Source: Molossus alvarezi (taxonomy: Eukaryota; Chordata; Mammalia; Chiroptera; Molossidae). Taken from it: 64,000 nt of DNA. The stretch covers positions 90,664,327 through 90,728,326 of the forward strand of contig CM073891.1 in NCBI GenBank assembly GCA_037176705.1, in the 5' to 3' direction. A program made the translations under genes and the position numbers. This document shows, piece by piece, positions 24,481 through 35,040 of the stretch. The notes beneath the pieces are model-generated. The model was not told where the DNA came from. It worked only from the letters and a program-made list of their open reading frames with translations, and did no database searches. The first letter of the stretch is position 1, and every line of letters begins with the position of its first letter.

Positions 24481-24812
24481 AGTCTGTAGGAATAAGTATT
24501 TACTTCACATTTATGATTAGTATATGTTACTGTAACTACTGTAGAAATTTAACTTTCTTTGCTAATATCCAAGTGCAAACAGTTCTCAGATTGTGTGAAT
24601 GGACAACCCAAGTAGAAAACAAGTTTTCTATTTATCTTTTAAAAATGCATGCAACTTATTGATTGGTTAGTTACTATATTTGGTGTTTTAACAGTTTATT
24701 ATAACAAAGCATAATTTGCTTGTCTGCATGATAATGCATACTATTTATTATCAAAAGCTGATAGGGGTTAGTCTAAATGGCAGTCTGTTGTAACATCAAG
24801 ACCTTCATTATT
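24481..24812. other. unrecognised intergenic sequence
   Basis: No feature assigned. Confidence 0.3.
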
Positions 24813-25452
24813 CATTTAGCCTTGTGGTTTATGAGGAGATATAGCTATATGGCTAATTATATAAGATCTGTCGAGGAAAGAATGTCCAGCCTATAGTTTT
24901 ATGAGTTTACTTGAGCCCAGAATTTGAGGACATGCCTGGAAGCAAAATCTCGGTGCATTGAAAAAATGCTCTGGAGAATGGCATTTTTACAGCTTGTTTA
25001 TATGTTATACACAAAGGAAAAAATGTAAGGAGGGTTACATGAAATCCACTGGTGGTAGATTAAGGGGATAGGAGAAAGCAAAGCAGGAAAATCTCTAGGA
25101 TTAAATAAAAGGCAAAACGAAGAAACACATACTTCTTTTACATTGAGGGTTACTAGATAGTTAACAATTAACATTTATAGCACTTGTAGATGGTATGCCG
25201 GGAACACTATAACGAGGGGTTCTGTGTTCTCGTGCGCTCTGCCTGCAGCTGTGCCTTCCAGGGGTAGGGAAAGGACATTACTGTGACATTTCAAAGATAT
25301 GTTATCCTAGATGCGTAAGAATAATGAATAGGTCTCACTTAAAGTGAAGTTGACCTTTGCTAAGAAAGTTATAGCCCTGGGACGTGACTACCTACCATAG
25401 CCTAACCAGTTAGGAATTTGATCAGACCATCCTGTGTGTTTCCTTTTCATCA
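24813..25452. repeat. LTR-like repeat, copy A, with 5' flank shared with copy B
   Basis: The LTR-like part starts TGTCGAGGAAAG at 24869 and appears to end TTTTCATCA near 25452. It aligns in order with the solo LTR at 47179-50726. Shared phrases include 'gagtttacttgagcc', 'gaagcaaaatctc', 'gttacatgaaat', 'ggagaaagcaaagcag' and 'caacaattaacatt-like' text. The 56 bases upstream (24813-24868) are also shared with copy B at 26475. No target duplication was found. Orientation is uncertain. Confidence 0.6.
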
Positions 25453-25587
25453 CTGAGCTTGTGAGGTCTGCCCCGCGGCCCCCTGACAGCTGGGCAAGTT
25501 TATTACTTAGCCCCCTTTTTGGTTCACAGATCCAAAGCTAAAAAGTGAAGAAAATACAAATATAATTTCACCAGCTGTCACTTCATT
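25453..25587. other. unrecognised sequence between LTR-like copy A and a SINE
   Basis: GC-richer start ('ctgccccgcggccccctgac') then AT-rich. It could be a continuation of the LTR-related element. Not assigned. Confidence 0.3.
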
Positions 25588-25897
25588 TGCCACAATCTTT
25601 TATTTTAAATCTTCACCCAAGGATGTTTATTGATCCCACTGAGAGAGTGAGAGATAGAGATAGAGATAGAGATAGAGATAGAGATAGAGATAGAGATAGA
25701 GATAGAGATAGAGATAGAGAGAAACATCTGCGTGAAAAACATTGATCGGTTGCCTCCTGCAAGTACCCCAACCGGGGATCGAACTCAAATCCTAGGTATG
25801 TGCCCGGAGTGGGGATCAAACCCGAAACCTTTTAGGTGTAGGGGATGATGCTCCAACCAGCTAAACCATCAGGCCAAGGCATGTGCCACAATCTTTT
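25588..25897 (-). repeat. VES-type SINE with expanded GATAGA repeat
   Basis: Reverse-strand SINE at 25602-25883, bounded by a perfect TGCCACAATCTTTT duplication (25588-25601, 25884-25897). Its usual (GA)n tract has expanded into about a dozen AGAGAT units at roughly 25649-25719. The head ends 'ctaaaccatcaggccaaggc'. Confidence 0.9.
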
Positions 25898-26474
25898 CAG
25901 ATTGCTTAATTTTGTTGGGTCTCACAGCATATAGTCAAGTTTACTGATAATGAACAGGAATATTTCAGGTAGGAAACATTACTTGTAATGCCAAAGAGCA
26001 CTGCAAACTCAGGTATGAACCAAATTAAATACCAGGAGTTCAGATCATAGTGGTGAAATGTCCAGAGAGCAATTCAATTCAGAGGGCTTGTCATCTTGGT
26101 TAGAAATTCTGTCCTGTGTGAAAATGTCAGCCAGAAGCCTACAGAGCTGCAGAGAGACATACATTTTAAAATTAGAATTTAAATTCCAGTTCATAAATAC
26201 AATTTTCAAAAGCCGGGACTTCAGCTCATAGGCAGAAAATAGACAACAGTACTGTTTAGATATACAAAATACTGCCATTATTTATCATCATACCCTTATC
26301 ACATCTCCAGCATATTGTGATATGCTGGAAAGGCAAATTAAAACAATGAACATAAAAATTGAATAGATGAGAGAATGGACATTTTCTAGTGTGCTGATAA
26401 TGGTAACTGGCCCTAGAGTCTAAGATTTTAACCTCTTCTCCATACTGACTTCTATTATATTGCACTGACATTTT
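25898..26474. other. unrecognised intergenic sequence
   Basis: No repeat or gene recognised. The two short minus-strand frames here carry no domain. Confidence 0.3.
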
Positions 26475-26617
26475 CTTATTTAGCCTTGTGGTTTATGAGG
26501 AGATATAGCTATATAGCTAATCATATAAGATCTGTTGAGGAAAGAATGTCCAGCCTACAGTTTTACGAGTTTACTTGAGCCCAAAATTTGAGGACATGCT
26601 TGGAAGCAAAATCTCAG
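26475..26617. repeat. LTR-like repeat, copy B (partial)
   Basis: About 143 bases match 24813-24957 almost base for base. The match covers the 5' flank ('gccttgtggtttatgaggag', 'atataagatctgt') and the first part of the LTR-like unit to 'gaagcaaaatctc'. It then ends abruptly. Copies A and B are in the same orientation, 1.66 kb apart. Confidence 0.85.
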
Positions 26618-26655
26618 GGTAATTAAATACAACTCAAATAAAGCAATACAATTTA

Positions 26656-27215
26656 ACAAAAGATTCCTAAGAAGCCTGAAACACCAATCAGAAAGAATAT
26701 ATGTACCCCTATGTTCATAGAAGCACTATTTACAATAGCTAAGATCTGGAAACAGCCCAAGTGTCCATCAGTAGAGGAGTGGATAAAAAAGCTGTGGTAC
26801 ATTTACACAATAGAGTACTATGCAGCTGTAAGAAAGAAAGATCTCTTACCTTTTGAGACAACATGGAGGAACCTGAAGAGTATTATGCTGAGTGAAATAA
26901 GCCAGTCAGAGAAAGACAAGTACCACATGATCTCATTTATTTATGCAACATCATGAACAAAATAAGCTGTTGATCAAAATAGATGCAGAGACATTGAAGT
27001 AGGGAATAGACTGACAAACCTCAGAGGATGGAGGGTGAGAGGGGTGGGAAGAGATAAACCAGAGAACTTATATGCATATATGAACAAAAAATGGACACAG
27101 ACGTTAGGTTGGGGAAAGAAGGACGGGGGTGGGAATAGGGAGGAGCAGGTCAATGGGGAAAAATATGGAGGACATCTGCAATACTTTCAATAATAAAAAT
27201 AAATACAAAAAGATT
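26656..27215 (+). mobile_element. 5'-truncated LINE-1 3' end
   Basis: L1 at about 26666-27204. The frame at 26711-26956 encodes the last part of ORF2p ([20 protein letters not shown]) and ends where ORF2 normally ends. It is followed by a G-rich 3' UTR and an AATAAA-containing A-rich tail. Flanked by ACAAAAGATT / ACAAAAAGATT. Confidence 0.9.
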
Positions 27216-28345
27216 TATAAGAGAAAAGTGTGAGGAAGAAAAAAACAAATAAAAATAATGTCATACACATTGAAGAATTTTAAAAAGAGGTCAGAGGTTG
27301 ACCATCAAAAAGTATAACTGGATAAAATATAATAAAATTGAAGTGTTTATGAAAATCCATGAAAAAATGATCTGAAGATGAATAGATGAAACCCAGCTTC
27401 CTGGGTTATTTAAAATAAGGTTGGATGTATTAAGCAATAAAAAAGAACAACCAAAATATTTTTTTCATATCCAATCCCTTCAAATACTTTTATTGTCTTA
27501 ACTAGAGTTTGGCACTGTTTATAATCAGAGAAGGCCTATTACTCTATGGCATAGTTTCCCACTTGTAATGAATAATGTACTGGTGTTGTGCACTGCACTT
27601 TGTGGTGCATGATACCACTAATCAATTTCTTCCAGTTTATCTGCTGTGTTCCTACTGAATATACTAAACCATTAGTACATTGGTTTTTCTTTACTGTAGA
27701 TAATTAACCAACTTATAATTAGCTTTTAATATTCACATGTCAGACTAGGCTGGTAACTTAAACCTCTGGCTGATTGTGTTTACTTCAACTACATACACAC
27801 ACTCTTCCCATTTTTTAAAAAGAGCATTTTCTTCCCAGATAGCATAAAAGTATATTATTTCCTCAAATAACATTATAAAAAATGATCTTTGTAATAAAAT
27901 TCAAAGATGTTACTTTCTTTAGGAAGGTATGCCTGATATCTTACAGTTGGAAGCGATTTGTGTCTTCTTTTGTTTCCAAAGAACTGTATTAGTATTTTAA
28001 TTAAAGTAATAGTTTTGAATAGCTGCCACATCAACATAGTACAAAATCCCAACAGAACTTGCCTCTCAAAGAAAACTCACCCAACTCCTACCCATTTCTT
28101 TTCCTCAGCTACCTGATCTCCTTCCTGAAGGGAAGCAATGTAATTAGTTCTTGAGAGACATTCCTCAATACACAAATTACATATATATGTACATATCCCC
28201 TTTTTGGAAAAGTAATGGCAGCATCCTATACACATCTTGCTTTCAAAAAAGTTTAAGTATATGTATAGACACATATATAAGACAAATATATATCTTAAAG
28301 AATAATTATAATTATATCTGGTGAATATCCATATCAATATGTAGA
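27216..28345. other. unrecognised intergenic sequence
   Basis: AT-rich, no gene or repeat supported. Confidence 0.3.
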
Positions 28346-28530
28346 GGCAATCTTATCCTTTGTTACAGCTGCATAGTATTCCATTGTGTAGATGTCCATG
28401 GTTTATTTAAACATTTACTTAATGATGAACACTCGTTTCCTGTCTTAGTAATTATAGACAATGCTTCACTAAATAATATTAAAGCAGAATTTCTAGGTGA
28501 AAGGATTTGTGCATTTGTATTTCAGATAGA
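28346..28530 (-). repeat. old LINE-1 ORF2 fragment
   Basis: 'agctgcatagtattccattg', 'gtagatgtccatggtttatt' and 'gtgaaaggatttgtgcattt' are reverse-strand L1 ORF2 C-terminal text of an older subfamily. Confidence 0.6.
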
Positions 28531-28825
28531 AATTTTCAGTTTCCTTTTCTGACCAGGAATTCACCATAGTTCTTGACTCTTTCTTCATTACAAACAGTTT
28601 GGAGTCAGTGCCCACAAATTCCACGTTGCTCAAATGTTTTACCTTGCTAAAATATGTAAAATATGTATGCTTGCACAGAGAGGTGGGTACAATTTGCAAA
28701 GCCAGTTCAACCTCATTTCCAAGCAATTCCTGCAAGGACTGAGGCAGAATTCTAAATTATGGTTACTTGAAACAAAACAATGTGATCTGGCCACAGTCTT
28801 TGGTCTCTAAGCCTGCTCCCCATGT
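28531..28825. other. unrecognised sequence
   Basis: Carries an 80-codon minus-strand frame (28493-28735) with no domain I can name. No other feature. Confidence 0.3.
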
Positions 28826-29063
28826 CATTCTTTTCTTTTATTTTTTTAAATTCTCACTCAAGGATATATTTTAATTGATTTTTTTTTTTTTAAGAGAGAG
28901 AAACATCAATAGGTTACCTCCTGAACACGCCCTGACCAGGGATCAAACCGCCAACCTGGTTATGTGCCCTGATCCGGAATCAAACCCACAAACTTTTGGC
29001 AGAAGGGAGAATGCTCCAGCCAACTAAGCTAACGGGGCCAGGGTTGCACTCCATTCTTGTTCT
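28826..29063 (-). repeat. tRNA-derived bat SINE
   Basis: Reverse-strand SINE (about 28837-29045). 'aaattctcactcaaggatat' leads to 'acatcaataggttacctcct', 'aacctggttatgtgccctga' and 'aagctaacggggccaggg'. The flanks share CATTCTT. Confidence 0.8.
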
Positions 29064-29384
29064 CTGACATTAAGATCTACGATCTGGAGAACTGGGTCAA
29101 AGAACATTCCAGTCCTCAGGTTCATTCGCAGCCCCCACCCCCACTCCCACCTCCCCATTTCCTAGCTTCTGCCTGCTTACACTGCCTGGTATCCCAGAAC
29201 TTCTTGTTAATGGCTTGGGTCATATTTTGGGAGAAGGGATGCTTTAAGTTATAATTTTGAATATGGACATTGAAAAGACTTAAGCAATGTTTCACAGACC
29301 AGAGATTACTTTACAGTTCAAGAACGTTAATTAGAAGGCTAAAGATTTAAATTAATTTAATGTTATTTTAAGGAGTTTAGTTAA
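29064..29384. other. unrecognised intergenic sequence
   Basis: No gene or repeat supported. Confidence 0.3.
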
Positions 29385-30173
29385 AAACAGGTTGACAGAT
29401 CTTAGCTATTGTAAATAGTGCTGCTACAAACATGGGGGTACAGACTTCTTAGGGTATATTCCTAGAAGTGGGATCACTGGGTCAAATGGCAGTTCAATTT
29501 CTACTTTTTTGAGGTAACACCATATTGTTTTCCATAGTGGCTGCACCAGTCTGCATTCCCACCAGCAGTATACTAGAGTCCCCTTTTCTCCATACCCTTG
29601 CCAACACTTGTTGTTTGATGATTTGTTGATGGCGGCCATTCTGACAGGTGTGAGGTGATACCTCATTGTTGTTTTAATTTGCATCTCTCTGATGATTAGT
29701 GATGTTGAGTATTTCTTCATATGTCTCTTAGCCATTTGTATGTCCTGTTTGGAGAGGTGTCTATTTAGTTCCTCTGCCCATTTTTTAATTGGGTTCTCTG
29801 TGTTCCTTTTGTTGAGTTCTATAAGCACTCTATATATATTGGAAATTAACCCCTTATCTGATATGTCATTGGCAATTATGCTCTCCCATACAGTGGGTTG
29901 CCTTTCCATATTGATGATAGTATCTTTTGCTGTGCAGAAGCTTAAGAGGGGGTGGTGGAGGAGAGATAAACCACAGAACTTATATGCATGTGTGCATGAA
30001 CAATGGACATGGGCAACAAAGCTGGGAACAGGGCGGGGAGGGAGGGGGTAGGAGAATCAGTGGGGGGAAAGGGAGAAACATCTGTAACAAAAATAAATAA
30101 ATTAATTAAATAAAAGAAATAATAAAAAATAAATTAATAAAAAACAAACAAACAAATAAAACAGGTTGACAGA
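29385..30173. mobile_element. LINE-1 insertion with 5' inversion (twin priming)
   Basis: A single insertion between perfect 15-bp duplications AAACAGGTTGACAGA (29385-29399, 30159-30173). Its left arm (about 29400-29942) is minus-strand ORF2. The frame at 29424-29909 (-) is uninterrupted for about 160 codons and contains [20 protein letters not shown]. Its right arm (about 29943-30158) is plus-strand 3' UTR plus an A-rich tail. Some L1 between the two arms is missing. This is the known structure left by twin priming. The long open arm suggests it is fairly young. Confidence 0.93.
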
Positions 30174-30339
30174 GGAAACATTTTTACTCAAAAATATTCC
30201 TAAGACTTTGTGTGGTTTTTCAAAAAAAAAACTGTTGATCTTGGTTGAAAAAAATTTCGGGACTTAAAAGAGAAGTAATACTTTTTGACAAAGATTAAGT
30301 ATATACTCTTATATAAAAAATTATATTTTCTTTCAGATT
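30174..30339. other. unrecognised short spacer
   Basis: AT-rich; nothing recognised. Confidence 0.3.
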
Positions 30340-30911
30340 GCATTTTTTAAGAGGCAAATTATTTTATTTTATTTTTGTTTATTTAAATTTTTTTATATTT
30401 AAATTACAGTTGGCATACATTATTATATTGCTTTCAGTTGTATAACAGTGAATAGACATTTGTGCAACTTATGAAGTGATCACCCCAATAAGTCTACTTA
30501 CTACCCATCTGAAATCATATATAGTTATTACATTTTTATTAATTATATGCCCTATGCCATACTTGATATCCTTGTGACTTTTCTATAGCTGGCAATTTGC
30601 ACATCTTAATCCCTTCACCTATCCCTCCAACCCCTTTCTATCTGGAAACGATAAAAATATTCTTTGCATTTATAAGTTTGTTTCTGTTTTGTGTGTTTAT
30701 TTTGTTTTTTAGATTCCACATGTAAGAGAAATCATATGGTATTTTTCTTTCTCTGTCTGACTTATTTCATTTAGTCTAATACCCTCTAATTCATCCATGT
30801 GGTTGCATATGGCAAGATTTGATTATTTTTTTATGATTGAGTAATATGTATATATGTCCATTGTATATATGTACCATCTTTCTTTATCTATTTGTCTTTC
30901 AACAGATACTT
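30340..30911 (-). repeat. older LINE-1 3' UTR and ORF2 end
   Basis: 'ttacagttggcatacattat' and 'tgtgcaacttatgaagtgat' are reverse-strand 3' UTR. They continue to 'tatttgtctttcaacagata' in the ORF2 end. It joins a different, younger L1 copy at about 30912. Confidence 0.75.
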
Positions 30912-33728
30912 AGGTTGTCCCCCCTTTACCCAGCTCCCAGACTACCCCGGGCCTTCTCCTGTCTATTGTCTGTGCCCATGGGCTATACTTATATGCATAT
31001 AAGTTCTTTGATTAATGTTTACCCACCCTCCCTCCCTTTTTCCCTCTGAAATCTGTCAGTCTGTTCCATGTTTCCAGGTTTACGGTCATGTTTAGTTTGT
31101 CAGTTTATTTTGTACATTATATTCCACATGTAAATGAGATCATGTGATATTTGTCTTTCTCTGACTGGCTTATTTCACTTAGTACAATAATCTCCAGGCC
31201 CATCATACTGTCTCAAAGTGTAATAGATCTTTCTTTTTTACAGCTGCATAGTATTCCATTGTGTAAATGAACCACAGCTTATTTATCCACTCATCTACTG
31301 ATGGGTACTTGGGCTGTTTCCAGATCTTAGCTATTGTAAATAATGTCTCTATGAACATAGGAGTGCATATATGGGGTTTCTGATTGGGGTTTTGGGATTC
31401 TTAAGATATATGTCAGAAGTTGAATTGCTGGGAAAAACAGCAGTTCTATTTTTAATTTTCTGAGGCAATTCCACATTGCTTTCCATAGTGGCTGCAACCA
31501 GTCTGCATTCCTACCAGCAATGTACTAGAGTTCCCTTTTCTCCATATTCTCACCAGCACTTGTTTGTTGATTTATTGGTGTTAGCCATTCTCGAAGGTAT
31601 GAGGTGATACCTCATTGTGGTTTTAATTTACATCTCTCTGATGATTTATGACTTTGAGAATTTTTTTTCATGTATTTATTGGCAGTCTGTATGTTCTGTT
31701 TGAAGAACTATCTATTTAGGTCCTTTGACCATTTTTTAATTGGATTGTTTGTCTTGTACTTGTTGAGTTGTATGAGTTCTTTATATATTTTGGAAATTAA
31801 TCCCTTATCAAATGTATCATTGGAGAATATGTCAGTCTGTGCACAGGTTCTCTTTGCATTTTGAGGATGGTTCCTTTGCTGTAAAGATGTAGTCCCATTT
31901 TTTTTTCTCTTTTATTTCTCTTGCTGTAGGAGATGTATGGGTGAAAATTCTGCTGTGTGAGATGTCTGAGATTTTACCGCCTATATTTTCTTTTAGGATT
32001 TTTATGGTTTTGTGATTTACATTTAAGTCTTTTATCATTTTGAGTTTATTCTTGTGTATGGTATAAGTTTGTGGGTCTAGCTTCTTCTTCTTCTTTTTTT
32101 TTGCATGTACCTGTCCAATTTTTCCAACACCATTTATTGAAGAGACTGTCTTTATTCTGTTGTATGCTCTTGCCTCCTTTGTCAAATATTAATTGATCAT
32201 AATGGTGTGAGTCAATTTCTGGGATCTCTGTTATGTTCCATTTGTCTATATGCCTGTTCTTGTGCCAGTACCAGGCACTTTTGATTAAAATGGCTTTGAA
32301 GTATAGTTTGATATCTGATATTGTGATCCTTCTAACTTAGTTCTTTTTTCTCAAGTTGCGGTGGCTATTTGGGGTCTTTGCTGGTTCCATATAAATTTTT
32401 GGAATATTTATTCCAGATCTGTAAAATATGATGTTAGAATTTTAATAGGAATGGCATCGAATGTATAGATTTCTTTGGGTAGTATGGACATTTTAATTAT
32501 ATTAATTCTTCCAATCCATGAAAATGGTATATTCTTCCACTTGTTTGTATCTTCCTCTATTTCTTTTTTCAGTGTCCTTTAGTTTTCTGAAAACAGGCCT
32601 TTTACCTCCTTGGTTAAGTTTATTCTTAGGTATCTTAATTTGATAAATGGGATTTTTTTTTTTATTTGGTTTCTCTTTCTGAGAGTTCATAATTGATATA
32701 TAAAAATGCCATAGATTTTCAGGTGTTAATTTTGTATCCTGCTAATTTGCCAAATTCATTAATAAATCTAGTAGTTTTTTTTGGTGGAGTCTTTAGTGTT
32801 TTCTATGAACAATATCATGTCATCTGAGAATAATGACAGTTTTACTTCCTCCTTTCCAATTTGGATGCCTTTTATTTTTTCTTCTTGTCTGATTGTTTTG
32901 GCTAGGACTTCCAGTACTATGTTGAATAAAAGTGGTGAAAGCAGACACCCCTGTCTTGTTCCTATTCTTAAGGGAAATGTTTTTAGTTTTCACCCATTGA
33001 GTATGATGTTGGCTGTATGTTTGTCATATATGGCCTTAATTATGTTGAGGTATGTTCCCTCTATTCCCACTTTGCTGAGAGTTTTTATAAAAAATGCATG
33101 CTGGGTTTTGTTGAATGCTTTTTCTGTGTCTGTTGATATGAAAATGTAATATTTATTATATATTATTTATTTTATTTATGTGATGTATCACATTTATTGA
33201 TTTTTGAATATTATACCAGCCTTCCATCCTTAGAATACATTCCACTGGGTCATGGTGTATAATCTTTTTAATGTATTGTTGGATATGATTTGCTAATATT
33301 TTCTTGAGGATTTTAGTATCTACCTTCATAAGGATATTTGTTTGTTATTTTCTTTCTTTGTAGTATCTTTAGCTGTTTTTGGAATTTGGATAATGCTGGC
33401 CTTGTCAAAAGAGCTAGGTAGTCTTCTCTTCTCTTGAATTTTCTGGTATAATTTGAGGGGAATAGGTGTTCATTCTTCTTTGAATGTTTGGTAAAATGCA
33501 CCTGTAAATCCATCCTGTCCAGGACTGTTGTTTGCTGGGAATTTTTGTATTACTGATTCAATTTCATTAGTGTTAATCAGCCTATTCAGGTTTTATGCAT
33601 CTTTCTTATTAAATTTTGGAAGACTGTATGTTTCTAGAAATTTGTCCATTTTTTCTCAGGTTGTCTTGTTTATTGGCATATAGTCATTCATAGTATCTTC
33701 TTACAATTCTTTGTATTTCTATAGTGTC
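30912..33728 (-). repeat. LINE-1, 3' half (reverse strand)
   Basis: Continuous reverse-strand L1 from the C-rich 3' UTR through most of the ORF2 reverse-transcriptase region. The coding text contains frameshifts. Antisense frames such as 32781-33149 (+) are shadows. The 3' UTR is shorter than in other copies, so the join to the older L1 on the left may be a recombination or deletion point. Confidence 0.85.
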
Positions 33729-33732
33729 CTTT

Positions 33733-34018
33733 TATCTCTGCAGTGCACTGCCAGAGGTCCTGATGGAGGGCTCTGAGGGGGTTGCAAGAGATGTCCCAGT
33801 TCTCAATTGTGTTCTCTTTACCCTGTAAGTCTGCAACAGCCGGAAGGTGCCGGCTGGACTTAAAGAAATAGATCAAGGCTGCCCCCTTCACTTGGGGTGT
33901 TGCTGCCCCTTGGAAGGGGAGAGAGCTGGTCACACCTTTCTATCTCTGCAGCTCACTGCCAGAGGCCCTGATGGAGCCTCTAAAAAAATTAATAAAACAT
34001 ATTTAAAAAATAAAAACA
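33733..34018. other. GC-richer block of unknown origin with a 35-bp direct repeat
   Basis: Sequence unlike its surroundings, lying between a minus-strand L1 and a plus-strand L1 3' end. The unit starting TATCTCTGCAG at 33733-33767 recurs at 33941-33975 with three mismatches, 208 bases apart. The block ends in an A-rich stretch (33980-34018). It could be a duplicated segment, a composite retroelement or a transduced sequence. I cannot name it. Confidence 0.6.
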
Positions 34019-34027
34019 TATTAAAAA

Positions 34028-34432
34028 AAACTGTGGTACATGTACACAATGGAATATTATGCAGCTATAAGGAAGAAAGATCTCTTATCTTTTGAGATGA
34101 CATGGAGGGACCTGGAATGTATTATGCTAAATGAAATAAGCCAGTAAGAGGAAGAAAAATATCATATAATCTCACTTATTTGTGGAATATAATGAACAAA
34201 ATAAAGCAATGAATAAAATAGATCCAGAGACATGAAAGTAGGGAATAGACTGACAAACTTTAGAGGGAAGGGTGCTTGAAGGGGTCAGGAAGAGATTAAA
34301 CCAAAGAACTTATATGCATAACCAATGGACACAGAGAACAGTATAGTGAAGGCTGGGGGGTGCATGGGAGTGGGGAGGGGGGTGTCGAAAGGGGGAAAAG
34401 GAGGGACATCTATAATAAAAATATTAATAGTT
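34028..34432 (+). repeat. LINE-1 3' end fragment
   Basis: Forward ORF2 end ('ctgtggtacatgtacacaat') and G-rich 3' UTR, ending in 'atctataataaaaatatt'. It opposes the minus-strand L1 on the other side of the unknown block. Confidence 0.85.
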
Positions 34433-34655
34433 CAGGTATTAAAAATATTGTTCTCTTTTTTATTTATATCTTGAGTGTAATATATTTCATGTTACTAAGT
34501 GAAGTCATCTTCTTCATTTTATGTTGTGGAAGAGTACAGATATTTATTCAATGACTGTATGAAGAAAATGTTTACCTTCATAGCTTTTAAAAACTACTGT
34601 TTTGTATAGTCATTTGTTTAGGACTTTTGAAATGTTCATGAATAAAGTTTTATAA
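34433..34655. other. unrecognised spacer
   Basis: AT-rich; nothing recognised. Confidence 0.3.
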
Positions 34656-34659
34656 ATGA

Positions 34660-34671
34660 TTTTATTTATTT

Positions 34672-34716
<45 letters not shown>
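34660..34716. repeat. (TTTA)n microsatellite
   Basis: About thirteen TTTA units. This is the T-rich tail of the reverse-strand L1 that follows, expanded by slippage. Confidence 0.95.
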
Positions 34717-35040
34717 ACTTATCTTTATTATTGAATGTATTACAAATGTCTCGCTTTTTTCTTTCCTTGACCCCCTCCTCCTCAATCCTATCCCCCTTCT
34801 GCTTCCCCACACTATTGTCTGTGTCCATTGGTTATGCACATATGCATATAAGTTATTTGGTTTCTCTCTTCCTGCCCCACCTCCCCACTTCCCTTTGAGG
34901 TTCATCAGTCTAACAACCAATTTGTACTTCCTAATCCCTTCATCTTTTTCACGCAACTCCCCTCACATCTGGCAACCAACAAAAAGTTCTCTCTATCTAT
35001 GAGTCTGTTTCTGTTAGCTTACATTTTGTTTGTAGATTCA
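34717..35040 (-). repeat. LINE-1 3' UTR (reverse strand)
   Basis: 'aaacttatctttattattga' is followed by the C-rich 3' UTR and 'aacaaccaatttgtacttcc'. It is followed directly by L1 5' sequence, so the ORF2 region is missing. Confidence 0.75.

Noticed and set aside
28493..28735. 80-codon minus-strand frame with protein-like composition
   Set aside because: No family recognised, no poly(A) tail, target duplication or splice sites; kept out for lack of support.
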